Notes: generated by a model from the sequence alone, not told the origin. Shown: positions 47,556 to 58,456, numbered from the stretch's first letter. The stretch: DNA of 64,000 nt from Pleurostoma richardsiae (GCA_030052745.1 JANBVO010000052.1:124001-188000); one strand, 5' to 3'. Made by a program: numbers and translations.

Positions 47556-49418
47556 CTACGTAGCGGCTCCATATGATGACTGTCCTTCGTCCTCCGCCCA
47601 GCTGAGAGTTCCATCGTCATTCCTATGAAAGTAGCGTCGGATTGTCTCGTCCCATTGCCAATACGCGTTGCTCACCCCAATATCCTCTGATTGCTGTGTG
47701 CTTCTGGACGTGCTGCTGTTACGGCGCGACGACGATGACTTGCGCTTCTTGCCACCGCAAATATCGGAGCCGTCAGAAGGCGGCGGGCGGGACTTCGCCG
47801 CCTCAGAAGCCTTCTTTCTGCTCTCTTCAAGGAGGGTGTCCAGAGAAGACCGAATCTCGTTCAGTCTCTTGTCCCTTCCCCAGTCGATGATGTTGCGAAC
47901 GTACTTGCGAAACTCGATGTAATCCTTCGGCTTCTGAAGTAGGAAACTATCAATGTTTGCCATGTAATAATCCAGTTCGTTGTGTTTCCATGAGATATAT
48001 AGTCGCGCTTCTGAGCCGCTCATCGCGATGGAGAACGCAGCACTGCTGATTGGACGAATTTCATCACTTTTGCACTGTTCCAGCTGGTGGTTAAGGCGTT
48101 CGGCAACATTGACACAGGATGCCGATCCCCCGAGACATTGATTCGTGGCCACCCACATGCTCCCACTATCACCCTTGAACTCGATGATGAAGAACGGATA
48201 TAGCAAGCCATTGTACTGATTATTAGCTACCATCTCAGTCCCCATGGAGATCAGCTGAGCCTGTTGCTGGGGAAAGGCGGCCTGCCGGTTGTAGCCGTAG
48301 AGCATGTCGGGCACGGGGTTGCTGACTCTGAGCTTGGATCCGGCATTGGGGACGGTGTGCCTGGCCATTGGCTGTCTGTCACTGTGGTCCAGAACGTCTC
48401 CTGGACGGGACTTAGGGAAGATTTTATCCTTGAAATAATCTTCAACTTTTGGTTCCCCAGCGCCAATCCAGAGTTCATTCAACTCAGCATCTTGCCAAAC
48501 TTCTTCCTGCGATGGGCCGGGTGAGTCTCGATCTCTGCGCACGTAATTGACAAGGTCGGCGACTTCACTCGGAAACTGCTCCCGGAGTGGGCGCATGTAG
48601 ATGTTGTTCGCAGCCAAATTCATGTCTCGGTAGAGTGGATCCTCGACAAGGCTTCGTCCGGACGCTCGTGAAGAGCTTAGAGTAAACCCGGTGACATCCG
48701 ACGGAGCGACCGATACGCCATCACTGTCTGCGCGTGACCGAGACCGAGTCGATGCCGGCGTCGGCGGCACCGCGAACCCATCGGCATCCCGTGTATAACC
48801 CATCTGAGGTGCCGATTTCGCAAGTCGTCTCGAGATAGGTTCACTGACTGGCTGGCTCAGGTAACTGTCCGACCGGGAGCGTGTATCTCGACCAGAACCA
48901 AGTGACTCGAGCCACTCGGAAATAAACCTGTGCGAAGGGGAGCGAGGGCTCGGCTCGAAGGGCTCGACGAGTCTCTCGAGGAAGGCGGCGCGTGGGGGCT
49001 TCGGCTTCGGATGCTGAATAATTGTCGTCTGCTTCGTTATTAGCAGTTGATCCGTGGATGGGCAGGCATGTCGCCGTACCTTGTCTGCGGGTTGAGATTC
49101 TTCTCCCTCTTCTCCTTCCTCGGCTTCAGTCGATATTCGTGGTCTCTTCGCAGCCGAGTCGTCGGTCTCGTCCAGCCGCCTTTTTCTCGATTGGGCCGGC
49201 ACGTCTTGGAGCGCTGTCGTTGGAGATGGCACACCCTCGTTCGGCGGATGCTCTATATCATACGGGGTCAACTCATCACACATCTCGACAGAATGATGCC
49301 AAGTCAACGACATACCTGTACCCTCTCCTGCGACAGCGTTGAGCAGCTGTTCTTGCAGGAACTGGGATGGATTCATACGAGGTCGCCTGAGCTGAGCCTT
49401 GGACACTCTATAACCCAT
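47556..49418 (-). CDS. DUF7924 protein, PD-(D/E)XK nuclease-like, 620 aa
   Basis: An intact single-exon frame starts at ATG 49418. The N-terminal ~270 residues are disordered and carry nuclear-type basic clusters (SRKRRLDE, AAKRPRIS). The C-terminal half is a DUF7924-type domain: NPVPDMLYGYNRQAAFPQQQ, LLYPFFIIEFKGDSGSMWVA, TNQCLGGSASCVNVAERLN, then ARLYISWKHNELDYYMANID and FRKYVRNIIDWGRDKRLNEI. The P-D pair, the E-F-K and the following A-T-N-Q correspond to the PD-(D/E)XK core. A Ser/Arg-rich segment and a WAEDEG tail follow. Only 246 bp separates it from the next minus-strand gene upstream, which has the same residue pattern. Function unknown. Confidence 0.8.
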   Translation of the reverse strand: MGYRVSKAQLRRPRMNPSQFLQEQLLNAVAGEGTGMSLTWHHSVEMCDELTPYDIEHPPNEGVPSPTTALQDVPAQSRKRRLDETDDSAAKRPRISTEAEEGEEGEESQPADKVRRHACPSTDQLLITKQTTIIQHPKPKPPRAAFLERLVEPFEPSPRSPSHRFISEWLESLGSGRDTRSRSDSYLSQPVSEPISRRLAKSAPQMGYTRDADGFAVPPTPASTRSRSRADSDGVSVAPSDVTGFTLSSSRASGRSLVEDPLYRDMNLAANNIYMRPLREQFPSEVADLVNYVRRDRDSPGPSQEEVWQDAELNELWIGAGEPKVEDYFKDKIFPKSRPGDVLDHSDRQPMARHTVPNAGSKLRVSNPVPDMLYGYNRQAAFPQQQAQLISMGTEMVANNQYNGLLYPFFIIEFKGDSGSMWVATNQCLGGSASCVNVAERLNHQLEQCKSDEIRPISSAAFSIAMSGSEARLYISWKHNELDYYMANIDSFLLQKPKDYIEFRKYVRNIIDWGRDKRLNEIRSSLDTLLEESRKKASEAAKSRPPPSDGSDICGGKKRKSSSSRRNSSTSRSTQQSEDIGVSNAYWQWDETIRRYFHRNDDGTLSWAEDEGQSSYGAAT

Positions 49419-49663
49419 GATGGAAGCGCCCTCGCAGTGTGAAGGAGATGAATTGTGGTCAGGCTGGCCGACAGAACGGCCTGCTTCGTGCGGGGTTGAG
49501 CGTGGAAATATATCGTGGTTGGCTACTGGCGCGAGGATTTAGGCAGGAAACGGGCGCTTAAAATTGATTGGCTCTGCTTGACTGGCACCGACAGGGACTC
49601 CACTCTATGGGACACCACGTGGTCTGTGCTCGCGGTCAAAGAATGGTCGGCGTAGGCCACTAT

Positions 49664-51043
49664 CTAGAGTAGCTGGTGAGTGAAGGGGTCGCAATGCAAA
49701 TAATCCTCGACGCCGCGCCACAATCGCTTCCCATGGTTCTTCTTGTACTCGAGGCATTTTGCCTCAACTGCCCTTGCCGCCTTTTGTAGGTGGCCCCAGA
49801 GCTCCCCGATCGCGTAGCCTACCATAATCTTCTCGAAAATGTCCACGACCTTCTCCCTGGTAAAGTCAGGACCGCTAGCCTCGAAGAAGTCGTCAAACAC
49901 AAACTGCAGTGGGTAGCCTTCAACGATGGAGTACATGGCGGGAACTTCGTCGGGCTGTCCGCGCTGTTCGGTCGCACGATCGTCCGTGGTGCGACAAGCC
50001 CGATGGACACGGATCTTGATGCCTTTGCTTGTCGATACGCCTGAGAAGAATCTGACCTTGTCGAAGAACGTGCGGACGTGCTCATCGCCAGCTTCTCTGA
50101 AGAGCTCGTACATGTTGTGGAGAGATTGGCTGGCATTGTTCAGATTCTGCAGAAGTGCAACTTCATACTCGGAAGTGTCGGATGCATTTTTCCCTTCGAT
50201 CGTCATAAAGTGAAAGACGCGAGCCTCCCTCCCTGTTGCTTGTCCTTCGTAGCAGAACAAGCTCCTCATTGCGTTGGGGAGCTCTTGCCAACTTTTTCTC
50301 TGAAAGATAGCGTACTGGCGAAATGCTAAGGCCAGGTCTGCTTTCGGCTGTGTAAGACCTCTTGGCTGCGGGTCGAACAGGACTCTTGACGGCATTGGGG
50401 GGCACTTCCAGATTTGCTTAACGGCAAAATCGAGAACAGGTTGGCTGGCTTCCTCTCGACCGTAGATGAACCGATGCCGATCGATCATTGCCATCATGAT
50501 CGTGTACTGGAAGACCGATTCTAGAGGGTCGTCTCGGGTTTTCTGTAGGTCGAGCGTCCACGCGCGGATTTGACGTCTGTTCTCTGGCAGCGCCTCTGGT
50601 GTCTTCGCAGTGAGCGACTTGACGTGTTCGAGGTATGTGTCGTGGCAAGGCTCCAGCGCCACGTTGCGCTCCCCGAGTCCTACACGAAAGTGTTCTTGGT
50701 CCGTTGGGTTGATTCGGCCTCCGGTTCTGCCCATACCAGGATCTGACAGCACTTGCTTGAGCAGCTCGAGCGTCGATGCGTTGAGAGGAGGCAGGTATCC
50801 TATATATCTATAGAACGATACCAGCGAATCTGCATCCGCAGAGGTGGAGGAGTTTGTATCTGAGCTCACGGTCTCGGAGCTCTCGTAGAAGGACGTCCTC
50901 GGGTCATCGTCCAGAGAGACAGGGTCGTCAGTCTGAGGTGTCTCGGCCGGGCCTCCCCAGGCAAGCCTGCTTGCTGGGCTTGGGAAAGAGGCTCTCAGAT
51001 CCGAAAGATAGGCGTCATTTGACGTATTGTTGTTCGGATGCAT
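49664..51043 (-). CDS. PD-(D/E)XK-like fungal protein, 459 aa
   Basis: Intact frame; the first ATG is at 51043 (MHPNNNTSND). The N-terminal ~85 residues are Ser/Asp-rich and disordered. A helical region with VSFYRYIGYLPPLNASTLEL, DQEHFRVGLGERNVALEPCH and RRQIRAWTLDLQ follows. The putative active site reads GLTQPKADLALAF, a long loop with LPNAMRSLFCYEG, then FHFMTIEGKNASDTSEYEVA and LLQNLNNASQSLHNM. P-x-x-D, E-G-K and a Q-N helix match the PD-(D/E)XK order seen in the DUF7924 genes, though the overall sequence is a different family. The C-terminal half is mixed alpha/beta with no known domain. It is the third nuclease-fold gene in a row and faces the Hsp70-like gene across a 0.7-kb divergent promoter. 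Confidence 0.7.
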   Translation of the reverse strand: MHPNNNTSNDAYLSDLRASFPSPASRLAWGGPAETPQTDDPVSLDDDPRTSFYESSETVSSDTNSSTSADADSLVSFYRYIGYLPPLNASTLELLKQVLSDPGMGRTGGRINPTDQEHFRVGLGERNVALEPCHDTYLEHVKSLTAKTPEALPENRRQIRAWTLDLQKTRDDPLESVFQYTIMMAMIDRHRFIYGREEASQPVLDFAVKQIWKCPPMPSRVLFDPQPRGLTQPKADLALAFRQYAIFQRKSWQELPNAMRSLFCYEGQATGREARVFHFMTIEGKNASDTSEYEVALLQNLNNASQSLHNMYELFREAGDEHVRTFFDKVRFFSGVSTSKGIKIRVHRACRTTDDRATEQRGQPDEVPAMYSIVEGYPLQFVFDDFFEASGPDFTREKVVDIFEKIMVGYAIGELWGHLQKAARAVEAKCLEYKKNHGKRLWRGVEDYLHCDPFTHQLL

Positions 51044-51768
51044 GCTGAACTTTAGTGGGAGGGACTCGCATGCTATGGGCCGTTCGGGAGGGCCACAAGA
51101 ACGGTTCGATTGTGTGAGTCTGTAGGGGCTCTTGTATGTACTCAAGACACGCTCTACGTGTGACTCATTAAGACTGCTAGGTTAGCAGACCGTGTGCACC
51201 ATGCTAGGCAGCAATCGCGGAGTCCTGGTCTTTGCGCGTCTCTTCGGCTCGCGCCTGCAGTGGTGAAACTGGCCATGGTTGTTGGAGGCCAATCATTCTC
51301 GAGCCATGCGCCGCACATCCATTTAGCCACAGAGAGGTATTTAGGACGGATACTCTGCTCTGTCAATGGCTGCATCTAAGGTTCTGATACGTTCCGCATA
51401 AGAACGCGTGGAGCCGCGCCCAGAGTTGTCACCCGACAATGTTCCGTACTACCGCTCCTCGGGTGACCGAGTCTCACAATAGCGCATCGAACTCGGACAA
51501 GGACAAGAAGAGAAAGTCAAGCTCAAAGTAAATTCAGGGAAAGCGTTGAATGATCCGTGCGCCAAACCCGTTTGGAGATTCCGTCACGAAAACCTGGCGA
51601 CGCCGTGCCCCAAGTCCGACTCGCAGCTGACGGAGAACGATAAATAAACGACAAACGACAGGCGGCAAACCACCCTCGTCGATACCGCTGTCGTTGCCAG
51701 TCGTGGGTCCCGCTGTACAATCTCAAGGACGGCAATCAACAAAGGGGCGTCGCGATTCTAAGCTCGCA
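51044..51768. other. Divergent promoter region, 0.7 kb
   Basis: It lies between the third nuclease-fold gene (minus) and the Hsp70-like gene (plus), so transcription of both must start here. No specific site is recognised. Confidence 0.45.
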
Positions 51769-53887
51769 ATGGAAGCGAGGGAGGTTAATAGCCGCCGCAT
51801 GAGGGAGGCGTGAGTGACATCGCCCCCGTGTGTCTACCGTGCCAGGATAGTGTTGACGGAGCTCAAGCATCGTGGGCATCGACATCGGCAGCGCCAATGC
51901 AAAGTGTTGTGTGGTCGCCATGAACGCTAACGGGAAACATGACACGTTCCCCGTTGAAAACACAACGTGGGACTTTCGCCGGGACAACCCTGGTGACTTC
52001 CCAGCGTTCTGCGCTCCTTTTGAGGATGACCCCCTACAGTACATTGGGGGTGCCGCCTACCCAAAGCCCCGTCACGTCTCCATCAAGTATCTCATGTACC
52101 TCCTGTCGGGAGTGGAGGACAGGATCCTGAAGCACTACCCCATCTCCAGCGAGCTGCGCGAATGGGCGCGCAAGCCCATGTTCCAGAGCACTGCCCTGAC
52201 TATCTTGGAAAAGTTTGTCGCCATGCTGAAGGAAGCCATTGTGAACGTCTGCCAGCGCAACTCACTACTACCTCGGAAAATAGTCATCTGCACTCCGCCT
52301 CATTGGGGGAGGAAGTTCGAAAGGATATACGAGCACATCTTCGCCAATGTGTTCCCCGAGATAGACACAAATGACATGCTGTTCTGCGGCGAGTCCGAGG
52401 GGCTCGCACATTATATGATGCACAGCCAGTGCGAAGAACTGCGGGGAGACCTTACGAACAGGGGGTCTCCGTGGGACGTGGTCTTGTGTCTCGATTGTGG
52501 TGGCCACTCTGCTGTCTGTCTTTCCCCTTTCGCTGCTCGTCTAGAAGCGTGGGCTAACATGGATGGAAGAGCGGTACTATCTACGAGCTGGAACGAGACG
52601 AGGACGGAAGGATCAAAACCTTTGTCGAGATAGATACAAAAGGTACGCATACCAGCGTCGAGAGCCTGCAAAGTCATACCTGCTAACTATCATGGCATCT
52701 AGCGGCTCCTGGAGGATCCGAGATGTGGAAGTTCCTTTCCCAGCAAGAGTATTTCAAGACAGAAGAGAAATTTCCCGCGAATGGCGACAGCCGCATCTTC
52801 AAACGGGTCGGGCGTTGGGTCGAGAAATTCACAGATTGGATGCTGAACGGCGCCACCCAGATCGAGGATTTGGACCTTCAGTTGGAGACCATCAATCAAT
52901 GCTATACGAAGGCCTTTGAGGGTGTTATACTGCTCTCGGAGAGGCTGATCAACACCCTCGTCGCTTGTGGTTCGCCCAACATGGGCATCATTGCGACGGG
53001 AGGGAGCGTCGTCGCCGGCGAAGTCCGCAGGCACCTAATCGATTATTGTACCCAGCGGAATATCCCCATTAAGTTTGCGGACCAGTTGGGCATGGCATCC
53101 CGGTGAGTTCGAGACAAATGTGACCCAAAGGGGGACGACCTGCTGACTGTGTGCCAGGTCAACCGCTGTCTGTCAAGGAGCTGCTGTGAGCTGCACTTAT
53201 GAACCTCGGCCCGTCGAAGAGACCTTGAAGCATGACATGGCCATGGGTATAGAAATGAAGAAGCAACCGCCCGACCAGTGGGGCGAAGCAGTGCCCCTAT
53301 GGCCTCTGGTGTGTCATTTGAGTTGGAATTCCCCGACAGCCTCAACTTACTGACGCACTCTATAGGAAGAGAGTGCAAAGGGAGAAACGATAGTGCACTA
53401 CACCGACGAGTGCAAGCGACGGCTTCTCATCTGTCCTAATTACTCAACTACAGTTGATAGAAGTGAACTGACCTGGTACCCCATCTACAATTTGAGTGTG
53501 CAGAAGAAACCAGGGCGCTACAAGATAAAGACGGAATTAACGACTGAAAACGCACAGAGCTATGTGACGTTGACGGAGACGCCCCTGAACAACACTGGAA
53601 GAAGAAACAAGATCACCAATAACCTCATCAAGCCGACGGTTACGAAGCTCCCTCTTTTCTTCCGCAATCAGAACCTTGCGGTGCACGTGGACGATATTAA
53701 GCTAGTCAGAATGGCCGAAGACCAGTGTGAAGCTGCCCAGGTTCGCCCAGGGGAGAGGCACGAAGCCGATATGGTGAGCGAGGTGAAGAAGTTGTCGCAG
53801 GATACTCCACTCCAGATGACGACGAAGAGGCAAAGAGAGCTAGGCGCGCTGCCACAGCGAAGGCGGAAAAAGCGCACGAGGGTCTAG
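51769..53887 (+). CDS. Hsp70-like ATPase, six exons
   Basis: Exons 51769-51809, 51868-52513, 52570-52642, 52703-53102, 53158-53308 and 53366-53887 (introns 55-60 nt) join without a break to 610 residues. Junctions restore sequence, for example MREA+IVGIDIGSANAK, EIDTK+AAPGGSEMW and ASR+STAVCQGAAV. Actin/Hsp70 nucleotide-binding marks are visible: phosphate-1 loop GIDIGSANAK (altered from DLGTT), phosphate-2 LCLDCGGHSA and adenosine motif GIIATGGSVVAGEV. There is no canonical substrate-binding domain or EEVD tail. Instead a beta-rich segment follows (RYKIKTELTTENAQSYVTLT) with a basic C-terminus (RRRKKRTRV). It resembles the divergent HSPA12-like proteins expanded in fungi, whose clients are unknown, and is divergent from the nuclease-fold cluster. 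Confidence 0.85.
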
Positions 53888-55467
53888 AGATTGATTTCGA
53901 AGGCAAGGGGACGAAAAGTGTTTCCGGTCTCGGGTGTGTATGGCCAGGATGGGTTTATGAGTGTGCGGCTTTCGCGGTGGGAGTAAGAGGTATTAGATGG
54001 GCGGGTAGGTGATGCGCTAGAAAGTGCTCGGCTCATGATTCTCGCTTTCAATACCCTAGATGGTGAGCCAGCTCCTGGAGCAGGGCGATGGATGTGAACG
54101 AAAATCACTGTGACGGCCGGACGGCCTGACGGCCACGGCGCTCTCTTGGGCAGCTGAAGAACTGTACCCAGGAATCAGCGCTGTAACATGATGCAAGACC
54201 GGTTATCCCCGGTGGGCACCTCATTCCGACGAGCTCTCGGCAGGACGCTAGGAAGTTGATGCAGCGCGGTTTCGCTCCGATATTGTACCTGCCGTGTCAG
54301 GTACTCGGACCATCTAACTCGGCTTCTTTCAAACACAAAGTGCAGTTTTTAGTAATGTACATTCAGACGACAGTGCGATACTTATCTAGTAGATGAATTA
54401 CAGGACAAAGAACTAGGAGAAGAGCAGCAATCCCCCGAGTTGGACCCTAAAAATCAAGTCATTGTCTCAAAGGTCACTCAGTGTTACTTTCTTGTAAATT
54501 TGGAAACCGAGTGATGTGCAGTACTGCGCTTTCAATACAGTACCCTTCGAGACGCGATGTGCATCCTCGCGACAGTACATCAGAGGCTAAGAGCCGCACT
54601 GTACCGCAGTTCGTCCAATAACTGACCACTGGCAAAGTTAGCAGTATGGTAAGCCACTTTCGGCGCTGACACCGAATGACGCGGTGTGGCTGACACAGCC
54701 ACCATCTCCTCTAGACACAGAGCAACGATTGCCGTCTCTGGGAAGAGCCAGTTCCGGACCTAGTCTGGCATACACTCGTCAACCATGGAGCTTTGCAAGA
54801 AGCATTCAAGGGCCATCTGTCCTGACGGCCCGCCTAGCTGACGATGATATTCTAGACAGAAGAAGAACGAGCCGAGGCTCTCTTCGACATGGCAGCGACT
54901 ACCGGCTTGAATGCCGAGTACGGCACACCACCACCCATGCACTACACCGAAAGGCTCCAGTTAACTGTCGGATTCTTTGGGCATTCCGAGTGTCGTCAAT
55001 TTCATTCACGAGCCCTGTGCGACGCAATTTGAGAACAATCTGTCGTAGTAGATCGTGGCTAAGCCTCGGGCGGTGAACCCGAAGAGGCTGGTTAAGAATG
55101 GTGAATGGTGGCGGCTGTCCAAGCGATAGTCCGACCTGATGGGACAAAGGTAGAAGCACACTAAATTAGGGTGCGAGGTTCGCGTAGGGCAGCCAACCAT
55201 TAAGCGCCAGCATCCACAAGCGCGACGGGAACAGCATCCTACCAAAAGTATCCCGAACCTGCCTCATTCTCCTATAAGAAGCATGGTGCTTCGGCCATGT
55301 TCTTAAAATTGGAAGATCCAGTCTCGCTCAGCCGCTTCTTACTAGAGAGACGCTTCCTTTTTTTACTTATTGGGATGCATCCGTGAAGTCGTACGTAGCC
55401 CTGCTCCCTGGTCTCGAGTTTTTATTTCGCTCTGGAAAGCTCAGTCAGCTCAGCTGGACGACTTCAC
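53888..55467. other. Gene-poor stretch, 1.6 kb
   Basis: No gene is supported. Several CAGTAC half-palindromes occur at 54.5-54.6 kb, and repeat A copy 2 lies at 54697-54893. Confidence 0.45.
54697..54893 (+). repeat. Dispersed repeat A, copy 2
   Basis: Inverted relative to the copy at 27290-27525, about 80 percent similar by eye. A coding-like string (EERAEALFDMAATTGLNAEY) continues past the matching part on the right, hinting that this copy preserves more of the source sequence. Confidence 0.7.
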
Positions 55468-56256
55468 ATGGCTAAGCTCAGAGACTTCCCTCGATTCCCG
55501 CAGCTGCCAGTCGAAATACGCTTGATGGTATGGGAAGAGACATGGCCGGAACCTCGAGTTATTGAGGTCACCAATGGTGAAGTTACTGGAGCAACTGACT
55601 CCGATGACTCTTCGACGAGCTCGGGCGATGATCTTCTCGAATTCCTTTCCCTGCGCCTGACATGCTCTCTATCGGCATGGATGCAAAATTGTCCCAATAT
55701 ATGCCACAGGAGCCTGGAAGAGGAGGACCCTCTCGAGGATTGCCCATATCCGGATGCGCTCCACGTCTGCAGCGAATCTCGAACACGCACACTGAGGAGG
55801 TTCCTGCGCATGTAACATTCGGAGCTGGATCTTACATTTTACTTCAACCATCAGTCCGACATTCTTTGGCTCAGCGAGGATGCTACGAGCACTCAAGGGC
55901 AGTTGGATGAGTTAGAAGTCCACTATGGCGACCAGTCAAAAATGCTCTCATCGAGGAGGATGAATGGGATTCCAGAAAGTACATACTAGACTCTCTGGAC
56001 ATGCTCAAGGGACTTCGCACTGTCCAAATCGTCCTCGACCCTTACCAGTATGCCGATGATTCCGCCTTCTCTCCTCCGGATCATCCCTCGACTCCACTTT
56101 CTCGGAGGGAAGAACTGGATTGTTCAGTACATGGATTTCATGCATAATATCTACCGCCAGTGTCACCTGTCGGATTATGTGCAGGACAGCGATGGTGAAG
56201 ATGATATGGATGACGATGGTGACGAGGGTGCCGAAAATGAGAATAGTGAGGGATGA
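55468..56256 (+). pseudogene. 2EXR-domain pseudogene
   Basis: ATG 55468 opens a 2EXR domain: FPRFPQLPVEIRLMVWEETW, then PEPRVIEV, a Ser/Asp-rich insert and DALHVCSESRTRTLRRFLRM. An in-frame TAA at 55813-55815 interrupts it. The frame continues as HSELDLTFYFNHQSDILWLS, shifts near 55930 to KNALIEEDEWDSRKYILDSL and DMLKGLRTVQIVLDP, then shifts again near 56100 to NWIVQYMDFMHNIYRQCHL and an acidic tail. One nonsense and two frameshift lesions make it a clear pseudogene. A second, younger 2EXR pseudogene is at 16.3-17.2 kb. A short piece of its 3' end recurs at 58.4 kb. Confidence 0.7.
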
Positions 56257-56491
56257 AAGGAGACCACCGGGACGTGAAGATGTTATCCTCTACTAGGCTC
56301 AGAGTTCGAGGGCCTCTACAAGACGTTCCTCGAAAAAGGTAAACTCGTCAGTGGCGATGATGTGATGCCATCCAAAAGAGTCAAGCGCCGCACATCTTAC
56401 AGTGCCCTACACCTGTAGCCGGTGCGGTGGATGCAAGCAGCGTCTGAGACATCAGTTACTCTATCTTGACTGGGCTAATTTATTTTCCTGA

Positions 56492-57735
56492 TCAGCTATT
56501 CAGCATGCATTGGTCCCATAACCTGTCGACCAGCCACCTACTAGAATAACGGTGGGGTGAGATGGAAGTGGGCAAATGATTGTACCAGTCGCAGTCGTCT
56601 CTTGGCGTGAGGTTGTTCGTCATCTTGGCAGACTCCCAGTACTCCGGATAGAAGCCGCTGGTCTCCCAGTCGATGATCGCACAAATCCTCCACTCCTCAG
56701 GGTCCACAGACTTTTCGACGATGATGTTCGCCGGGCGCAGATCACCATGAGTGAAGACGCACTTTACTGTTGTTTCGGGCAGCAGATCCCGGAGAAATCG
56801 GGTGTACACGGTCGAAGCCGTCTTCGACCCCGCAAAAATCCAGTCCTCAAACTCCTCTGTGCTTCTGATCGGAGTCGAATTGATGCGAACACCTCGTCTC
56901 CCGTCTCTGCAGCCTCGACCACGCACATTACCCAGAGGAGCATCTGCCGGTATGGGCAGCGATCGTAAATCAGCGAAGAGCACGTCGATCTGCCCGCTGA
57001 TGCTCCGCTTCTGGTCATGGTCCATCTGAGGCCACGCCTTCTCCAAGCTGAGTCCCGGCACGAAGTCGGTGAAGAGGAGACCGTAAGTCCCCAGGCGGAT
57101 GACACCGTGCGGCCGAGGTGCGGGAAAGCCAGGCAGCTCTTTTTGTACGTATGCGAGCGACTCATACTCGCTCACAGCTGAGTTCTCGTCAGTAAACTTA
57201 ACAACCATGTCTTTGCTGAGACGGAAGACCATCACGGCGGCTGCCCATACGCCTTTGTAGAGAACCTCAGACTCGGCCACCAGATTCACGATAGACTCTG
57301 AGACGCTTCCGCCAGCCTGCAACAAATCTTGTAGCTCGGGAGACAGCTCATACACGACCTCGGAAGGATCACCGGCATCGATCCTCGAGCGAATGTCATG
57401 ATCGGGGAATTTACGGCGCGGCCTTGTACTGTTCATCGCGTAATCTGCCAGAGAGGTACAGTACGTTAGCCGATACAGTAGCGCAAGACACTGCCGAGGC
57501 TTGAAGAAGCCGATGCCGTGGAAAATCGAATAGTACCTGCCGCCTTATACGACTGCAATTTCGCTGAATACGAAGGTGACAGCAAAGTCGCAAGGTCCAG
57601 TTCGGGGTCTCTCGCCAACGCTTTTTGGAGCTCTTCTAGCACACCGCGGTTCCACTTGGCGGCGAATGTCCTGCAATTTGCCTTGTTGACACGATCCTGG
57701 GGCGGCTTCCCAGCTCTAGGGACGACCTTGTCCAT
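56492..57735 (-). CDS. APH/choline-kinase-type phosphotransferase, two exons
   Basis: Exon 1 (57537-57735, ATG 57735) and exon 2 (56492-57444) are joined across a 92-nt intron (GTACTA..CGGCTAACG..CAG). They give 383 residues, with the junction QSYKAA+DYAMNSTRPRR. The APH fold (PF01636) is clear: VVKFTDENSAVSEYESLAYV as the ATP-site strand and helix, PAPRPHGVIRLGTYGLLFTD as the hinge, CVFTHGDLRPANIIVE as the Brenner catalytic loop (H-G-D, N) and ICAIIDWETSGFYPEYWE as the metal-binding IDW. All catalytic residues are present, so it should be an active small-molecule kinase. Fungal relatives are abundant and their substrates are mostly unknown; resistance to aminoglycosides should not be assumed. 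It is convergent with the 2EXR pseudogene. Confidence 0.85.
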
Positions 57736-58069
57736 GTCGCCGCGTATTCGCCAGGATTCAATCGAGGTAGGGGTACATAGGAAGAAAGAACCGCCTTCTT
57801 ATCAGGCTGCGGTTGAAGAATTCATAGCGGCTCCGGGAGACAGGAGAGGGCATCGTACCTAGTGGGCGCGTATGGGGGTCCCGTGTACGGTGTAAGCCAC
57901 AAGTAGGTCTGTGTGCCACACGACGTCATTTCTGTCAGCGCTGGAAGTGGCTCATCCTGCTGCTAACTGTGCCTGTTGCTAACGTGGGCGGTCATTGGGC
58001 AATCTGTCGTACAGTGCAGACATTGCCAATGTATTGTTGCGAGCTTGTACATCCCGTCTCAAACATCGA

Positions 58070-58290
58070 GGCGCGCAGTACATCCCTCGGTTTTCGATCT
58101 ACATGTGAGTGACACTGATTAACCTGCCAGATAACGATTCGACTCTTTGGCGTCAAACTCCGAGACTGCTACCCTTCTCTTATTCCTTTGTCCTGCAACA
58201 GCCATAGTTGGCTCCCAGGTATTTCATGTACTAGGTAAGTATCATTGTAGTCTGAGAGAACCAAACCAGCTCATTTGTGTCTGGAAGGAG
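58070..58290 (+). repeat. Dispersed repeat B, copy 2
   Basis: Same orientation as the copy at 34955-35215. The best preserved block is CAACAGCCATAGTTGGCT followed by TATTTCATGTACTAGG. Confidence 0.7.
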
Positions 58291-58417
58291 CTGAATTGGT
58301 TATCCCGAGTATTTGATAGGGCAGGTACAATGTCTCGAATGGTCATGGGAAGGAGGTAGGACGACGGGCCATGCGCAAAATCACCCATCATAGGATATAA
58401 ACAGCTATTAAATATGT

Positions 58418-58456
58418 GGACTATATATAATATCTACCGTCAGTGTCACCTGTCGA
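58418..58456 (+). repeat. Fragment of the 2EXR pseudogene 3' end
   Basis: The string AATATCTACCGTCAGTGTCA and its flanks match 56145-56176 of the 2EXR pseudogene with one mismatch in the core. Position 0.3 kb before BTB copy 2 suggests it marks a duplication or recombination boundary. Confidence 0.5.
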
